From Nitrosopumilus sp. b1 (lineage in GTDB: Archaea > Thermoproteota > Nitrososphaeria > Nitrososphaerales > Nitrosopumilaceae), in assembly GCF_014078545.1 (NCBI RefSeq), contig NZ_MU078723.1:124001-188000 (forward strand): a stretch of DNA of 64,000 nt, given 5' to 3'. Each line of letters opens with the position of its first letter. Position 1 is the first letter of the stretch. Position numbers and translations under genes: made by a program. The notes beneath the pieces are model-generated. The model did no database searches, was not told the origin of the DNA, and was given only the letters and a program-made list of their open reading frames with translations. Shown here piece after piece: positions 24,274 through 31,924 of the stretch.

Positions 24274-24375
24274 CAAATCCTCTTTCTAAAACTTGACTGT
24301 GAATAGATTGGCAAACTTCCAGTTTAATCATAAATTATCTCAACTTTAGGTTCTCTTAATTTTGATGATTCTGCT

Positions 24376-24528
24376 TCATGAATTATTAGATTTGTGTCCT
24401 TCTAAATCATCACACATCGTGTCTATCACATCTCTAAGCATTTCAGATTGACATTCTCCATCCTCATTACAAATCTCAATGAATCTATTATGCAGTTGAC
24501 TATCCAGTTTAGTTGAAACTGTTCTCAT
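24376..24528 (-). CDS. Ribbon-helix-helix DNA-binding protein (CopG/Arc type)
   Basis: A 50-aa protein beginning MRTVSTKLDSQLHNRFIEIC, then NEDGECQSEMLRDVIDTM: a short N-terminal strand followed by two helices with the classic RHH spacing. A longer frame to 24618 exists, but its extra N-terminus runs through repeated sequences that look like operator sites, so the ATG at 24528 is preferred. RHH proteins dimerise and bind short direct repeats, commonly their own promoter. Confidence 0.72.
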   Translation of the reverse strand: MRTVSTKLDSQLHNRFIEICNEDGECQSEMLRDVIDTMCDDLEGHKSNNS

Positions 24529-24544
24529 AGATTCCAGTATACTT

Positions 24545-24602
24545 AGTAGATCAAAAAGACTTTGGTTTTTCCTAGTAGACCACGAATAGGCCAAGTAGAC
24601 CA
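24545..24602 (-). promoter_or_regulatory. Direct-repeat operator candidate upstream of the RHH gene
   Basis: Three copies of a 9-base sequence on the forward strand: AGTAGATCA (24545-24553), AGTAGACCA (24574-24582), AGTAGACCA (24594-24602), spaced 29 and 20 bases apart, beginning 17 bases ahead of the RHH start codon. Ribbon-helix-helix proteins often autoregulate through such sites. Confidence 0.4.
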
Positions 24603-24678
24603 AATAGATTGAATTCAAAGGCGAAATACAGACAGAATTTGACTAATACATATAACTTGAGAGAGGATACACAGTATC

Positions 24679-24852
24679 ATGGTACTTCCTCTAGTTGATG
24701 AAGCAGATCCAAAATGTTACCTGTGTCATGAAAAATTCAAAAACATCGAAGAGATGCAAAAACACCAAAAATCAGCACATAAGGAATTCTTTGAGTTTCA
24801 TGAAAAGACTCAAAAACGTGAGCCAGCACCAGGCGATGTTACTGTTTTTTAG
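24679..24852 (+). CDS. C2H2 zinc-finger protein (57 aa)
   Basis: Short protein with one C2H2 finger: CYLCHEKFKNIEEMQKHQKS then AH, giving CxxC and HxxxxH spacing with the conserved Phe. The remainder is a charged helix (EFFEFHEKTQKRE). ACATATAAC at 24648-24656 is 27 bases upstream, predicting a leaderless start. Single C2H2 fingers occur in several archaeal small proteins; nucleic-acid or protein binding is likely. Its 3' end overlaps the convergent TPR gene by 14 bases. Confidence 0.75.
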   Translation: MVLPLVDEADPKCYLCHEKFKNIEEMQKHQKSAHKEFFEFHEKTQKREPAPGDVTVF

Positions 24853-25342
24853 ATTCTTTCTTTATTGATTTTAGCAAGTCTTTTGCTATTTCTGCACTGA
24901 TATTTGGCAGATCATAGTCTTTGTCAATTGCCAGTGCTTTCTTAAAGTACAATATTGCATCTTGGAGTTTTCCCATCTCACCTAGTGAGAGTCCTTTGTA
25001 TGCCAGTGCCATTGCAGATTTTTTATCGATTCGAATTGCCTTATCATAGTATGAGATTGCCTCATCATATTTTTTCATAGTATGTAAAAGAGAACCAAGG
25101 TTAACTAGAAGATCAGTATTTTTGGAATCTATTTTGAGTGCAGATTGGTAAACCTTTAGTGCACTCTTGTATCTTTGCATTGTTTGTAGTGTAACTGCTT
25201 TATCGATTAATGCTTGAATGTTCTCTGGCTCTTCATTTAGTGCCTTGTCATAAATTTTCAAGGCCTCATCAAAGTTACCATCCTCACACAAATCATATGC
25301 TTCCATTAATAGCTGCATAACCCTTTTGCCCAACAGAATCAA
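24839..25342 (-). CDS. TPR-repeat protein (167 aa)
   Basis: About four tetratricopeptide repeats: FDEALKIYDKALNEEPENIQ, YKSALKVYQSALKIDSKNTD, YDEAISYYDKAIRIDKKSAM and LQDAILYFKKALAIDKDYDL. TPRs are protein-protein interaction scaffolds; the partner is unknown. No signal peptide or membrane segment, so cytoplasmic. The shorter TPR gene lies 51 bases upstream on the same strand; the pair is probably one transcript. Confidence 0.9.
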   Translation of the reverse strand: MILLGKRVMQLLMEAYDLCEDGNFDEALKIYDKALNEEPENIQALIDKAVTLQTMQRYKSALKVYQSALKIDSKNTDLLVNLGSLLHTMKKYDEAISYYDKAIRIDKKSAMALAYKGLSLGEMGKLQDAILYFKKALAIDKDYDLPNISAEIAKDLLKSIKKESKKQ

Positions 25343-25393
25343 TTAACATTTGATAAATCACATACATTAACCCTTGGTTAAGAGTAAGCAAAA

Positions 25394-25621
25394 TTATGAT
25401 GCTTGTTTGTCTCGAGGATCTAATTCGAGGGATTTGTTAAAGCATTCGACTGCCTCATCGTATCTTCCCATACTGCGTAAAGTGACACCTTTAAGATTCC
25501 AAAGATCAGGATTAGTTTGGTCTTGCAGTAGAGCTTGATCAAAAAAAGCCAGTGACTTCTCAAAATCACCATCTTGGAGGTGAGATTTTCCTTTTTGGAC
25601 CAGCTCACCAATAGTAACCAT
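25394..25621 (-). CDS. TPR-repeat protein (75 aa)
   Basis: About two TPR units: FEKSLAFFDQALLQDQTNPD and YDEAVECFNKSLELDPRDKQ. Compact size suggests an adaptor or a unit that joins the larger TPR protein downstream. Divergent from the CheY-like gene, with 63 bases between start codons. A signalling connection to that receiver is possible by position only. Confidence 0.85.
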   Translation of the reverse strand: MVTIGELVQKGKSHLQDGDFEKSLAFFDQALLQDQTNPDLWNLKGVTLRSMGRYDEAVECFNKSLELDPRDKQAS

Positions 25622-25684
25622 ACAGAGAATCCCTGTCTGTTTATTTTAAACATACGTGTGTTAAACTCCCAATGATATAGAGAT

Positions 25685-26077
25685 ATGATAATGAGTCTGA
25701 ACATTCTCATTGCAGAAGACAATCAGTATACTGCATTACAATATGAGCGAATACTATCAAAGTATGGTCATAGGGTAGTCCTCACAAAAGATGGACAGGA
25801 ATGCATTGACACATACAAGAGTTCTGCTGGAAAAAAAGAGTTTGAGCAATTAGACAAAAATCCATTTGATGTTGTAATTTTAGATCAATCAATGCCAAAG
25901 GTCACGGGTTCCCAGGCAGCTGAAGAGATTCTAAAGACAAAACCAAGTCAAAAGATTGTATTTGCATCAGCATATGGATTAACAGCAGAAAAAAATTCTG
26001 ATTCCTTTAAAGACAGAGTTCAATTTCTGCAAAAACCATTCTCATTGACAAAACTGGTAAAGACAATTACTGAATAA
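25685..26077 (+). CDS. Stand-alone CheY-like response regulator
   Basis: A 130-aa receiver domain without output. Acidic pocket in LIAEDNQYTALQYERIL, phospho-acceptor Asp in DVVILDQSMPKVTG, conserved Thr/Ser region IVFASAYG and the Lys of LQKPFSL. Close to the receiver at 57.0 kb in size and in an insert (SSAGKKEFEQLDKNPFD) that both share. Signal partner unknown; the window contains one histidine kinase at 43.3 kb. Translation may begin at the ATG four codons in (MSLNILIAED). Confidence 0.92.
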   Translation: MIMSLNILIAEDNQYTALQYERILSKYGHRVVLTKDGQECIDTYKSSAGKKEFEQLDKNPFDVVILDQSMPKVTGSQAAEEILKTKPSQKIVFASAYGLTAEKNSDSFKDRVQFLQKPFSLTKLVKTITE

Positions 26078-26156
26078 ATCTCAGTATTGATTTACATTCA
26101 TTCAAAAAAATTAAAAAAAACTAAATGTATTTTTACTTGAGTACTCAACATACATC

Positions 26157-26594
26157 ATGGATGAGATTGATGAGAAGATCCTCAGAAATCTGTTAGTAGA
26201 TGCACGATTATCAGCCAGGCAACTATCACTAAAGCTTGGAATGTCAACTGTTACAGTATTATCTCGAATAAAGAAGTTAGAAAAGCAGAAGATTATCAAA
26301 GGTTATTCAGCAAGGCTAGATGATGAGCAGCTTGGATATCATCTGACTGCAATTATTGAAGTTGTAGCAAAAAAAGACAAACTGGTCCAAGTAGAAGAAA
26401 AACTATCCGGAATTGAGAATGTTTGTGCCGTGTATGATATTACAGGTAGCACCGATACGCTAATCATTGCAAAATTCAAGGGAAGAAGTGATTTGAGTTC
26501 ATTTGTGAAGAGTTTATCATCAATTCCAAATGTAGAAAACACAATTACACATGTAGTTCTCAATACAGTAAAAGAAGACTTTAGATTAACATAG
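26157..26594 (+). CDS. Lrp/AsnC-family transcriptional regulator
   Basis: A 145-aa protein with the N-terminal winged helix (MDEIDEKILRNLLVDARLSA, then QLSLKLGMSTVTVLSRIKKL) and a C-terminal RAM ligand-binding domain (HLTAIIEVVAKKDKL, VCAVYDITGSTDTLIIAKFK, ENTITHVVLNTVKEDFRL). This family typically senses amino acids and binds promoter DNA as octamers. Targets unknown. Ends 10 bases before the membrane J-protein gene, suggesting one transcript. Confidence 0.93.
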   Translation: MDEIDEKILRNLLVDARLSARQLSLKLGMSTVTVLSRIKKLEKQKIIKGYSARLDDEQLGYHLTAIIEVVAKKDKLVQVEEKLSGIENVCAVYDITGSTDTLIIAKFKGRSDLSSFVKSLSSIPNVENTITHVVLNTVKEDFRLT

Positions 26595-26604
26595 GTAAAC
26601 CATC

Positions 26605-27150
26605 ATGAAGAAATTTCTACTGGTTGGATTTGCATACTTGATGTTTATTCAAGGAGCATATGCACAGGAATCAAACGCTACAGATGATGTGCCAGACCTT
26701 ACCATGACAGAGCTAATCATATTATTTTCAGTTTCAATTATTGTGGTGACTGGAATTATACTCTACATCACAAGGGAGATTATCTTTAGAAAAAAGCTAG
26801 AGTATGATAAGAAAAATCTAGACTCTAAAAAAGATAGAGATTATGAAAAGTATCATTCTGATTGGACAGATGACTATGAAGACTTTACTTCAAAAAAGAA
26901 GAAATTTGATGACAACTTTAGAAAGGATTTGGAAGAATCAAATCTTCCAAATTTTTACGAGGTCCTTGGGGTACCAAAGACTGCAACGCAAATTGAAATC
27001 AAGACAAAGTTTAGACAGCTTGCAAAGGAATTGCACCCTGATAAAACAAAAGACAAATCATCAGAAGATAAAATGTCAGAGATAAACAGGGCCTATGAGG
27101 TATTATCAGATCCTGACAAAAAAGAGCAGTACGACAAGTATCTAAGCTAG
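26605..27150 (+). CDS. Membrane-anchored J-domain protein
   Basis: A 181-aa protein. It has a signal-like N-terminal segment (residues 1-20), a membrane helix (about 30-50), a charged cytoplasmic linker, and a C-terminal J domain: NFYEVLGVPKTATQIEIKTK, HPDKTKD with the HPD triplet, and INRAYEVLSDPDKKEQYDKY. J domains stimulate DnaK/Hsp70. The layout puts the J domain on the cytoplasmic side, to recruit Hsp70 to the membrane. A 4-base overlap with the convergent gene follows. Confidence 0.88.
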   Translation: MKKFLLVGFAYLMFIQGAYAQESNATDDVPDLTMTELIILFSVSIIVVTGIILYITREIIFRKKLEYDKKNLDSKKDRDYEKYHSDWTDDYEDFTSKKKKFDDNFRKDLEESNLPNFYEVLGVPKTATQIEIKTKFRQLAKELHPDKTKDKSSEDKMSEINRAYEVLSDPDKKEQYDKYLS

Positions 27151-27542
27151 GAATACTCGGAATTTACAACGATAAGATTTAGCTCAACATGAGATGAGCT
27201 CTGCATGGAGTTTGTCAGATACGCCTTGATTGAAACTGCTTTTTTTGAACCATCTTCAGATATGCTAGTCAGGATTTCAAGTGGATGATAATCAGTATTA
27301 GGCCCTAGCATGAATTTTGATAATTTTGAGACTATACTGGTATCATCAACTGTTGCTTTCATCTTGTATGCTATTTTATCAGAAAAGTAAACTCCTCCTC
27401 GCAGAGTAGGAGAATTGACAGGAGTTGTTGATTTTTTTATAGAGACATCCCTTAGATTGAATTTTTGCTCATCAATATTTAGTGAAAAATCTAATGATGG
27501 GACATTATCAGAGATTAACTCCAAGATATTCTCACCTTGCAT
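27147..27542 (-). CDS. Hypothetical 131-aa protein
   Basis: Beta-rich soluble protein starting MQGENILELISDNVPSLDFS, with alternating strands through KYKMKATVDDTSIVSKLSKF-like segments and a C-terminal VELNLIVVNSEYS. No signal peptide or family recognised. The region may be a small domain with a hydrophobic pocket, but nothing specific can be claimed. Confidence 0.62.
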   Translation of the reverse strand: MQGENILELISDNVPSLDFSLNIDEQKFNLRDVSIKKSTTPVNSPTLRGGVYFSDKIAYKMKATVDDTSIVSKLSKFMLGPNTDYHPLEILTSISEDGSKKAVSIKAYLTNSMQSSSHVELNLIVVNSEYS

Positions 27543-27599
27543 GTTTTTTAAAAAAAATAACTATTGTATTGAATCTTACTCAAAAATAAGAAAAAAGGG

Positions 27600-27824
27600 T
27601 TAGATTCTAACCACACCTGATTGAAGGACATTTAATTTCTTTAAAAAATCGGCTCTGACTTGTCTCATAGAATTTCGAATTTCAGAGGGGGCGACTTTGT
27701 GCTTTTCTTGTAATTGCTCAAAGATCTCTTTTTTTGTTACACCATCTTTGTCAAGCAGAGATAGTATCTCGTTGTAAAGATTTTGAGTATTTTTCTTCAT
27801 TGATAAAGCCTGTTTTGTTTTCAT
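27600..27824 (-). CDS. Small helix-turn-helix-like protein
   Basis: A 74-aa protein with NLYNEILSLLDKDGVTKKEI, then FEQLQEKHKVAPSEIRNSMR, a helical pattern like a small winged-helix or HTH DNA-binding domain. Starts in the track at 27824, but an internal ATG nine codons in (MKKNTQNLYNE) is also plausible. Function unknown. Confidence 0.6.
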   Translation of the reverse strand: MKTKQALSMKKNTQNLYNEILSLLDKDGVTKKEIFEQLQEKHKVAPSEIRNSMRQVRADFLKKLNVLQSGVVRI

Positions 27825-27940
27825 AAAGAAGGAATCAACAAAAGAGAATTAGTTCGTTCGTGTGTCATGAATAGACAAACAATTGTTGTTCATACTGGTA
27901 AAGCTACACCTCAAATCACATTTTTAAAAAGAATTTCTTA

Positions 27941-28570
27941 TTGGACAAACAGAATTTCCTAGAGGGATTAATTGTATTTTCTGTTATGACGGGAGTCTTA
28001 CTGCCAGTTAGATTACTTTTTGTAGAATATGTTTCAGATGATTGGTTTGGCTCGTTTGGGATCATTTCAGCTATTTCAGTTATAATGATAGTTCTCATCA
28101 GAAAGAACAAACTTGGAAAGTTTGGAGTGATATTTCAAAGACAGATTGACAAAATTCAGCATGGTAAAAAGGGAAAGCTAGTCTATGCACAGTCAGTGTT
28201 CTTTCTTCTAATATTGGGCGGGACAATCTTTGCAATTGAACAAGGAAATTCTACATATCTTGATATCAAAAATTCTATAGAAACAGAGCATGCAGAGTTT
28301 TCAAACCCACAGGAACTACTTGAGCAGACTGAGCAGATTCAGCCGCATGAATGGATTTATGGCATAATTGGCCTGTTTATGGCAATATTTCTTGCATTCC
28401 CGCAGGTTGCAGCAGTGTTTGCTGTGTTAAATGACACATTTGATGGTTGGATTCTTCACTTTTACACAGTGGCATTTGTAGAGTACCTAGAATTGATTGC
28501 AATCTTGATAGGATATCGTTTTGCGTTTAAAACAAAGCCAGGTGTGTCCTTTCAAAATTCTCAGCATTGA
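27941..28570 (+). CDS. Four-helix membrane protein, paralogue of the 46.0 kb gene
   Basis: A 209-aa protein with about four membrane helices. It shares the segments TGVLLPVRLLFVEYVSDDWFG and FDGWILHFYTVAFVEYLE with the protein at 46018-46635 (TGIFLPVRVLFASYVSEHWLG; TDGWLGHFIFVVFVEQLE). Start is TTG. Family unknown; two copies in one window suggest a lineage-specific expansion. The conserved Arg in the first helix and the acidic end of the last are candidates for function. Confidence 0.7.
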   Translation: MDKQNFLEGLIVFSVMTGVLLPVRLLFVEYVSDDWFGSFGIISAISVIMIVLIRKNKLGKFGVIFQRQIDKIQHGKKGKLVYAQSVFFLLILGGTIFAIEQGNSTYLDIKNSIETEHAEFSNPQELLEQTEQIQPHEWIYGIIGLFMAIFLAFPQVAAVFAVLNDTFDGWILHFYTVAFVEYLELIAILIGYRFAFKTKPGVSFQNSQH

Positions 28571-28640
28571 TGGAAACATTGTTTCAATTCATCTCAAGAG
28601 AATCATCTCCTAATACAACTTTAAAAACTAGAATCATGTT

Positions 28641-29975
28641 TTGATTATGATGCAAAGGGTCGCGGTCCCCCACGCTTTAAGAAATGAAATTAGAACTTTG
28701 GCATCAGAATGCGGTCTAGATTCTGATTGCTATACTGAGATGTTAGACTATACGATTGATTTGTTTAATTCCCAAGGACTCGGGTCAGATTATTTCGGTT
28801 ATCATAACATTGATCATGAATTAGAAGTGACATATGTCACACTATTAGCTGCCAAATGGGACAGCATACTAAATGAGATAAAAGATGAAGATATGAAGTA
28901 TCTTTATGCTGCAGCTTTGTTTCATGATTTTGATCCTCAAAAGAGTGTAGACAAACCACACGAAGAAAGTGTCATTAAATTTATCAGCCTTGATAGAAAA
29001 TTACGAGAGTTACTAAATTCTGCAGGATTAGATATTGAAATAATCAAAGTTTTGATTCATAGAACAACATTTCCTTGGGTGGGTAAGCTTAAGAAAAATG
29101 CAGAAGAAAAAATCCAAGAATGTTTTCAAAATTCGGACATTACACGAAACAATCAACAGGCAAGACAGCACTTTATGCAGCTTGGAGAATTTTTATCAAT
29201 TGTAGACAGAGTCAGCGGATACACCCTTGGCGGCTTTGCAAAAGGAATGGATATGGCAAAAAAGAATGCACATGCACTTGGCTGGCATCCATCACTTATC
29301 ACACAACGTTCAGTTTCATACTTTGAAACTCTGCTAAATGGTGAAGCAATTCTTACCCAAAGAGTCCTAAAGTCATTACCTCAACACATGAGAAAAAACT
29401 TTATGGATAATGTTTTGTCATTTTTTAAGTTAAGAGAAAGAGAGATACAAATTCAAGGCGATTACATATATGATAACCTAAAGCTTGTGCCAGTAATTGA
29501 AAAGATGAGCACAAGAAATGATGAGGAATTTATCAAAACCCTTTATGATATCTACATTGAGCTTCCAAAGCCACTGCAGTTTGATCGAGAAAACTTTGAA
29601 CAGTCAATTAAAAATCCTGAAATAATTTTAAACACATTGCGAAAAGGAGATTGTTCTGGTGAAATAATCGGATTTGCAAAGGGAGGCCCACTTGAAGGAT
29701 ATACTCTCAGACCCGAGATAAGAGATGAAAATTACGGATTAAACAATACTGCATTCTTAGAGCCAATTGCACTAAAGATGGGGTATTGGGGACTGCGAGG
29801 AGGGAGCGAGATACGACACTTGTTTACAATGCAAGCTCATGCAAAAAAATTCAAGTATCTAACAAGCTTTGCACTGCGAGATGTAATTAGAAAACGTGTC
29901 GAGAGTCACGAGAATGCAGAGTTTGTTGCATTATTTGATCCTGAAAGATGGGACTATTACAGGATTCAACTCTAA
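28641..29975 (+). CDS. HD-domain/GNAT-like fusion protein
   Basis: A 444-aa protein. The N-terminal half carries an HD phosphohydrolase-like pattern: GYHNIDHELEVTYVT and later AAALFHDFDP, with a third His/Asp region in LIHRTTFPW and SIVDRVSG. The C-terminal about 130 residues (SGEIIGFAKGGPLEGYTLRP, RGGSEIRHLFTMQAHAKKFK) resemble an N-acetyltransferase-type fold. HD enzymes act on nucleotides or cyclic nucleotides; the acyl or other transfer half is less certain. The FAD oxidase gene starts four bases after its stop. Confidence 0.75.
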   Translation: MIMMQRVAVPHALRNEIRTLASECGLDSDCYTEMLDYTIDLFNSQGLGSDYFGYHNIDHELEVTYVTLLAAKWDSILNEIKDEDMKYLYAAALFHDFDPQKSVDKPHEESVIKFISLDRKLRELLNSAGLDIEIIKVLIHRTTFPWVGKLKKNAEEKIQECFQNSDITRNNQQARQHFMQLGEFLSIVDRVSGYTLGGFAKGMDMAKKNAHALGWHPSLITQRSVSYFETLLNGEAILTQRVLKSLPQHMRKNFMDNVLSFFKLREREIQIQGDYIYDNLKLVPVIEKMSTRNDEEFIKTLYDIYIELPKPLQFDRENFEQSIKNPEIILNTLRKGDCSGEIIGFAKGGPLEGYTLRPEIRDENYGLNNTAFLEPIALKMGYWGLRGGSEIRHLFTMQAHAKKFKYLTSFALRDVIRKRVESHENAEFVALFDPERWDYYRIQL

Positions 29976-29979
29976 ATTA

Positions 29980-31455
29980 ATGAATTCAAAATTACTAAAG
30001 CTAAAACTCTCAAAAACTATCAAAGGGGAAATCTTTACCCAAAAAGAAGTACTGGCATTTTATTCAGTAGATTCTAGTTCATATCAGGTCTTCCCACGTG
30101 TAGTAGTGATTCCTAAAGACAGAAAGGATGTCATTAACGTCGTAAAGTTTGCTGTAAAAAATAAAATTCCAATAGTACCTAGAGGAGCGGGAACAGGTCT
30201 AGTCGGTAGTGCACTAGGAAGCGGCATCATCTTAGATATGAGAAATTTTCACAAGTTTTCACTCTCAAAGAATTATGTAACTCTAGAGCCAGGCGTACAA
30301 AAGGGGATTTTAGACAAAGCACTATCAAGTAAAGGAAAAATTTTTGGACCAAATCCTTCGGTTGGTTCTTACTGTGCCATTGGAGGAATGATTGGAAATA
30401 ACTCCAGTGGAAGCAAATCATTGAGGTATGGTGCAATAATTGATAATCTTTTAGAGATTACCATAGTAAATGGAGAAGGAAAAGTTATCAAATTTCCAAG
30501 AAAAAGCCAAACCACACAAAAAATTCTCAGCCTTGCCAAAAGGATAAACAAAGAGAAATTTCCAAAAGTTACAAAAAACTCCTGTGGATACAGATTAGAT
30601 AGAATAACGAATCTTGGTGATACCCCAAAGATTATTGCAGGCTCTGAAGGAACACTAGGGGTAATTCTTTCTGCAAAATTAAAGATCTACGATAAACCAA
30701 AAAAACGCATCTTGTATTTGCTAGAATACAAATCTGCACTTGATGCATTAAATGACTGTCATTACATTGTAAAAAGCAATCCAGTTGCCCTTGAATACGT
30801 AGATAAAAACACCATAGAAAGCATTCCAGAAAAGTTTTCAAAGAATATTGGTGCAATGCTATTTTTAGAGTATGATTCAAACAACAGGTATCAATTCAAA
30901 ACACAGCACATCCACGGTAAAGTATTCAAAAAGATAACAAAAGACAAAGAAATCAACACATGGTGGAAGTACAGGGACTCTTCTTTGGCATATAGCCTCA
31001 AAAAGATATCAAAAAATGAAAAGTCATTTCACATAATCGAGGATGGAATTGTTCCAGTAAAGGAGCTACGAGTAATCTTAGAGACGATACACCAGATAGA
31101 AAAAAAATACAAATGCAGATCTATAATCTATGGCCATGCAGGAAACGGAAATTTACATGTTAGACTAATTATGAAAAATCAAAGTGCGCAAACAATTCGA
31201 AGTATTGCGCAACATTATTTCAAAAGAATCATCAATGCAAGTGGAAGCATCACAGGAGAGCATGGAGATGGCTTGGCAAGATCAGAATTTGTAAGGGAAC
31301 AATATGGGAATCAAAACTATACCATCTTTAAAATTCTAAAAAAAGAGTTTGACCCACATAATATTTTGAATCCAGGCAAAAAGATCACATCAAAGCCAAT
31401 GACTGAATATCTAGTAATCAATTCAGGATTGAAAAGTTCGACTATAACTAAATAA
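29980..31455 (+). CDS. FAD-linked oxidase (glycolate oxidase/D-lactate dehydrogenase type)
   Basis: A 491-aa VAO-family flavoenzyme. FAD-binding segment VVIPKDRKDVINVVKFAVKN, IVPRGAGTGLVGSALG, then GGMIGNNSSGSKSLRYG. C-terminal cap has YGHAGNGNLHVRLIM, GEHGDGLARSEF and FDPHNILNPGKKI. The frame is open back to 29896, overlapping the HD gene by 80 bases; the ATG at 29980 (MNSKLLKLKL) is preferred. It likely oxidises a 2-hydroxy acid. Sits four bases behind the HD-GNAT gene, so probably co-transcribed. Confidence 0.87.
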   Translation: MNSKLLKLKLSKTIKGEIFTQKEVLAFYSVDSSSYQVFPRVVVIPKDRKDVINVVKFAVKNKIPIVPRGAGTGLVGSALGSGIILDMRNFHKFSLSKNYVTLEPGVQKGILDKALSSKGKIFGPNPSVGSYCAIGGMIGNNSSGSKSLRYGAIIDNLLEITIVNGEGKVIKFPRKSQTTQKILSLAKRINKEKFPKVTKNSCGYRLDRITNLGDTPKIIAGSEGTLGVILSAKLKIYDKPKKRILYLLEYKSALDALNDCHYIVKSNPVALEYVDKNTIESIPEKFSKNIGAMLFLEYDSNNRYQFKTQHIHGKVFKKITKDKEINTWWKYRDSSLAYSLKKISKNEKSFHIIEDGIVPVKELRVILETIHQIEKKYKCRSIIYGHAGNGNLHVRLIMKNQSAQTIRSIAQHYFKRIINASGSITGEHGDGLARSEFVREQYGNQNYTIFKILKKEFDPHNILNPGKKITSKPMTEYLVINSGLKSSTITK

Positions 31456-31495
31456 AAATTTGTACGCAAAGGCTTTAGTATCTAAAACATTTGAA

Positions 31496-31924
31496 ATGGA
31501 CGTGCTAAGATCGCTGGCCATGATGATATGTGTTATTGGGATAATGCTAATTCCCCAAGTCTACGCATTAGACCCCTTAGAGCGGGTTCCAATTGAGTTT
31601 CCAAGGCTGGTTAATGCGTTTAATTCTCCTGTTTCTGAGAATGTGAATGTAAATCAACAGGTTCAGATTGCCTCAGAGGTAACAAACAAGCAAGGTACGA
31701 TACAAGATTTTGTGTATATTGTTCAGATTCGAAATGAGGATAACATCATAGTATCACTAGGATGGTCAACAGGAACGCTGCAGCCATCTCAAACATTTAG
31801 CCAGGCAAGATCCTGGACTCCAGATTTACCTGGAACCTATACAGCAGACATTTTTGTCTGGAAGAGCTTTATTGAGCCAGAAGCACTATCTGAAGGAAAG
31901 ACTATCAAGATTACAGTCAGCTAG
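31496..31924 (+). CDS. Secreted CARDB-like domain protein
   Basis: A 142-aa protein with an N-terminal signal peptide (LAMMICVIGIMLIPQVYA). Mature part is one beta-sandwich resembling CARDB/DUF11-like domains (NVNVNQQVQIASEVTNKQG; GTYTADIFVWKSFIEPEALS). A TTG-started frame begins at 31460, but ATG at 31496 puts the signal sequence at the true N-terminus. Small exported Ig-fold proteins are common in this lineage. Overlaps the convergent membrane protein's stop by 8 bases. Confidence 0.7.
   Translation: MDVLRSLAMMICVIGIMLIPQVYALDPLERVPIEFPRLVNAFNSPVSENVNVNQQVQIASEVTNKQGTIQDFVYIVQIRNEDNIIVSLGWSTGTLQPSQTFSQARSWTPDLPGTYTADIFVWKSFIEPEALSEGKTIKITVS

Noticed and set aside
25685-26594. Receiver plus Lrp regulator as a two-component pair
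   Set aside because: They are separated by 79 bases with their own promoters, and Lrp proteins are not phospho-regulated outputs.
29896-29979. Upstream extension of the FAD oxidase
   Set aside because: It overlaps the HD-GNAT gene by 80 bases and has no family support; ATG 29980 fits.
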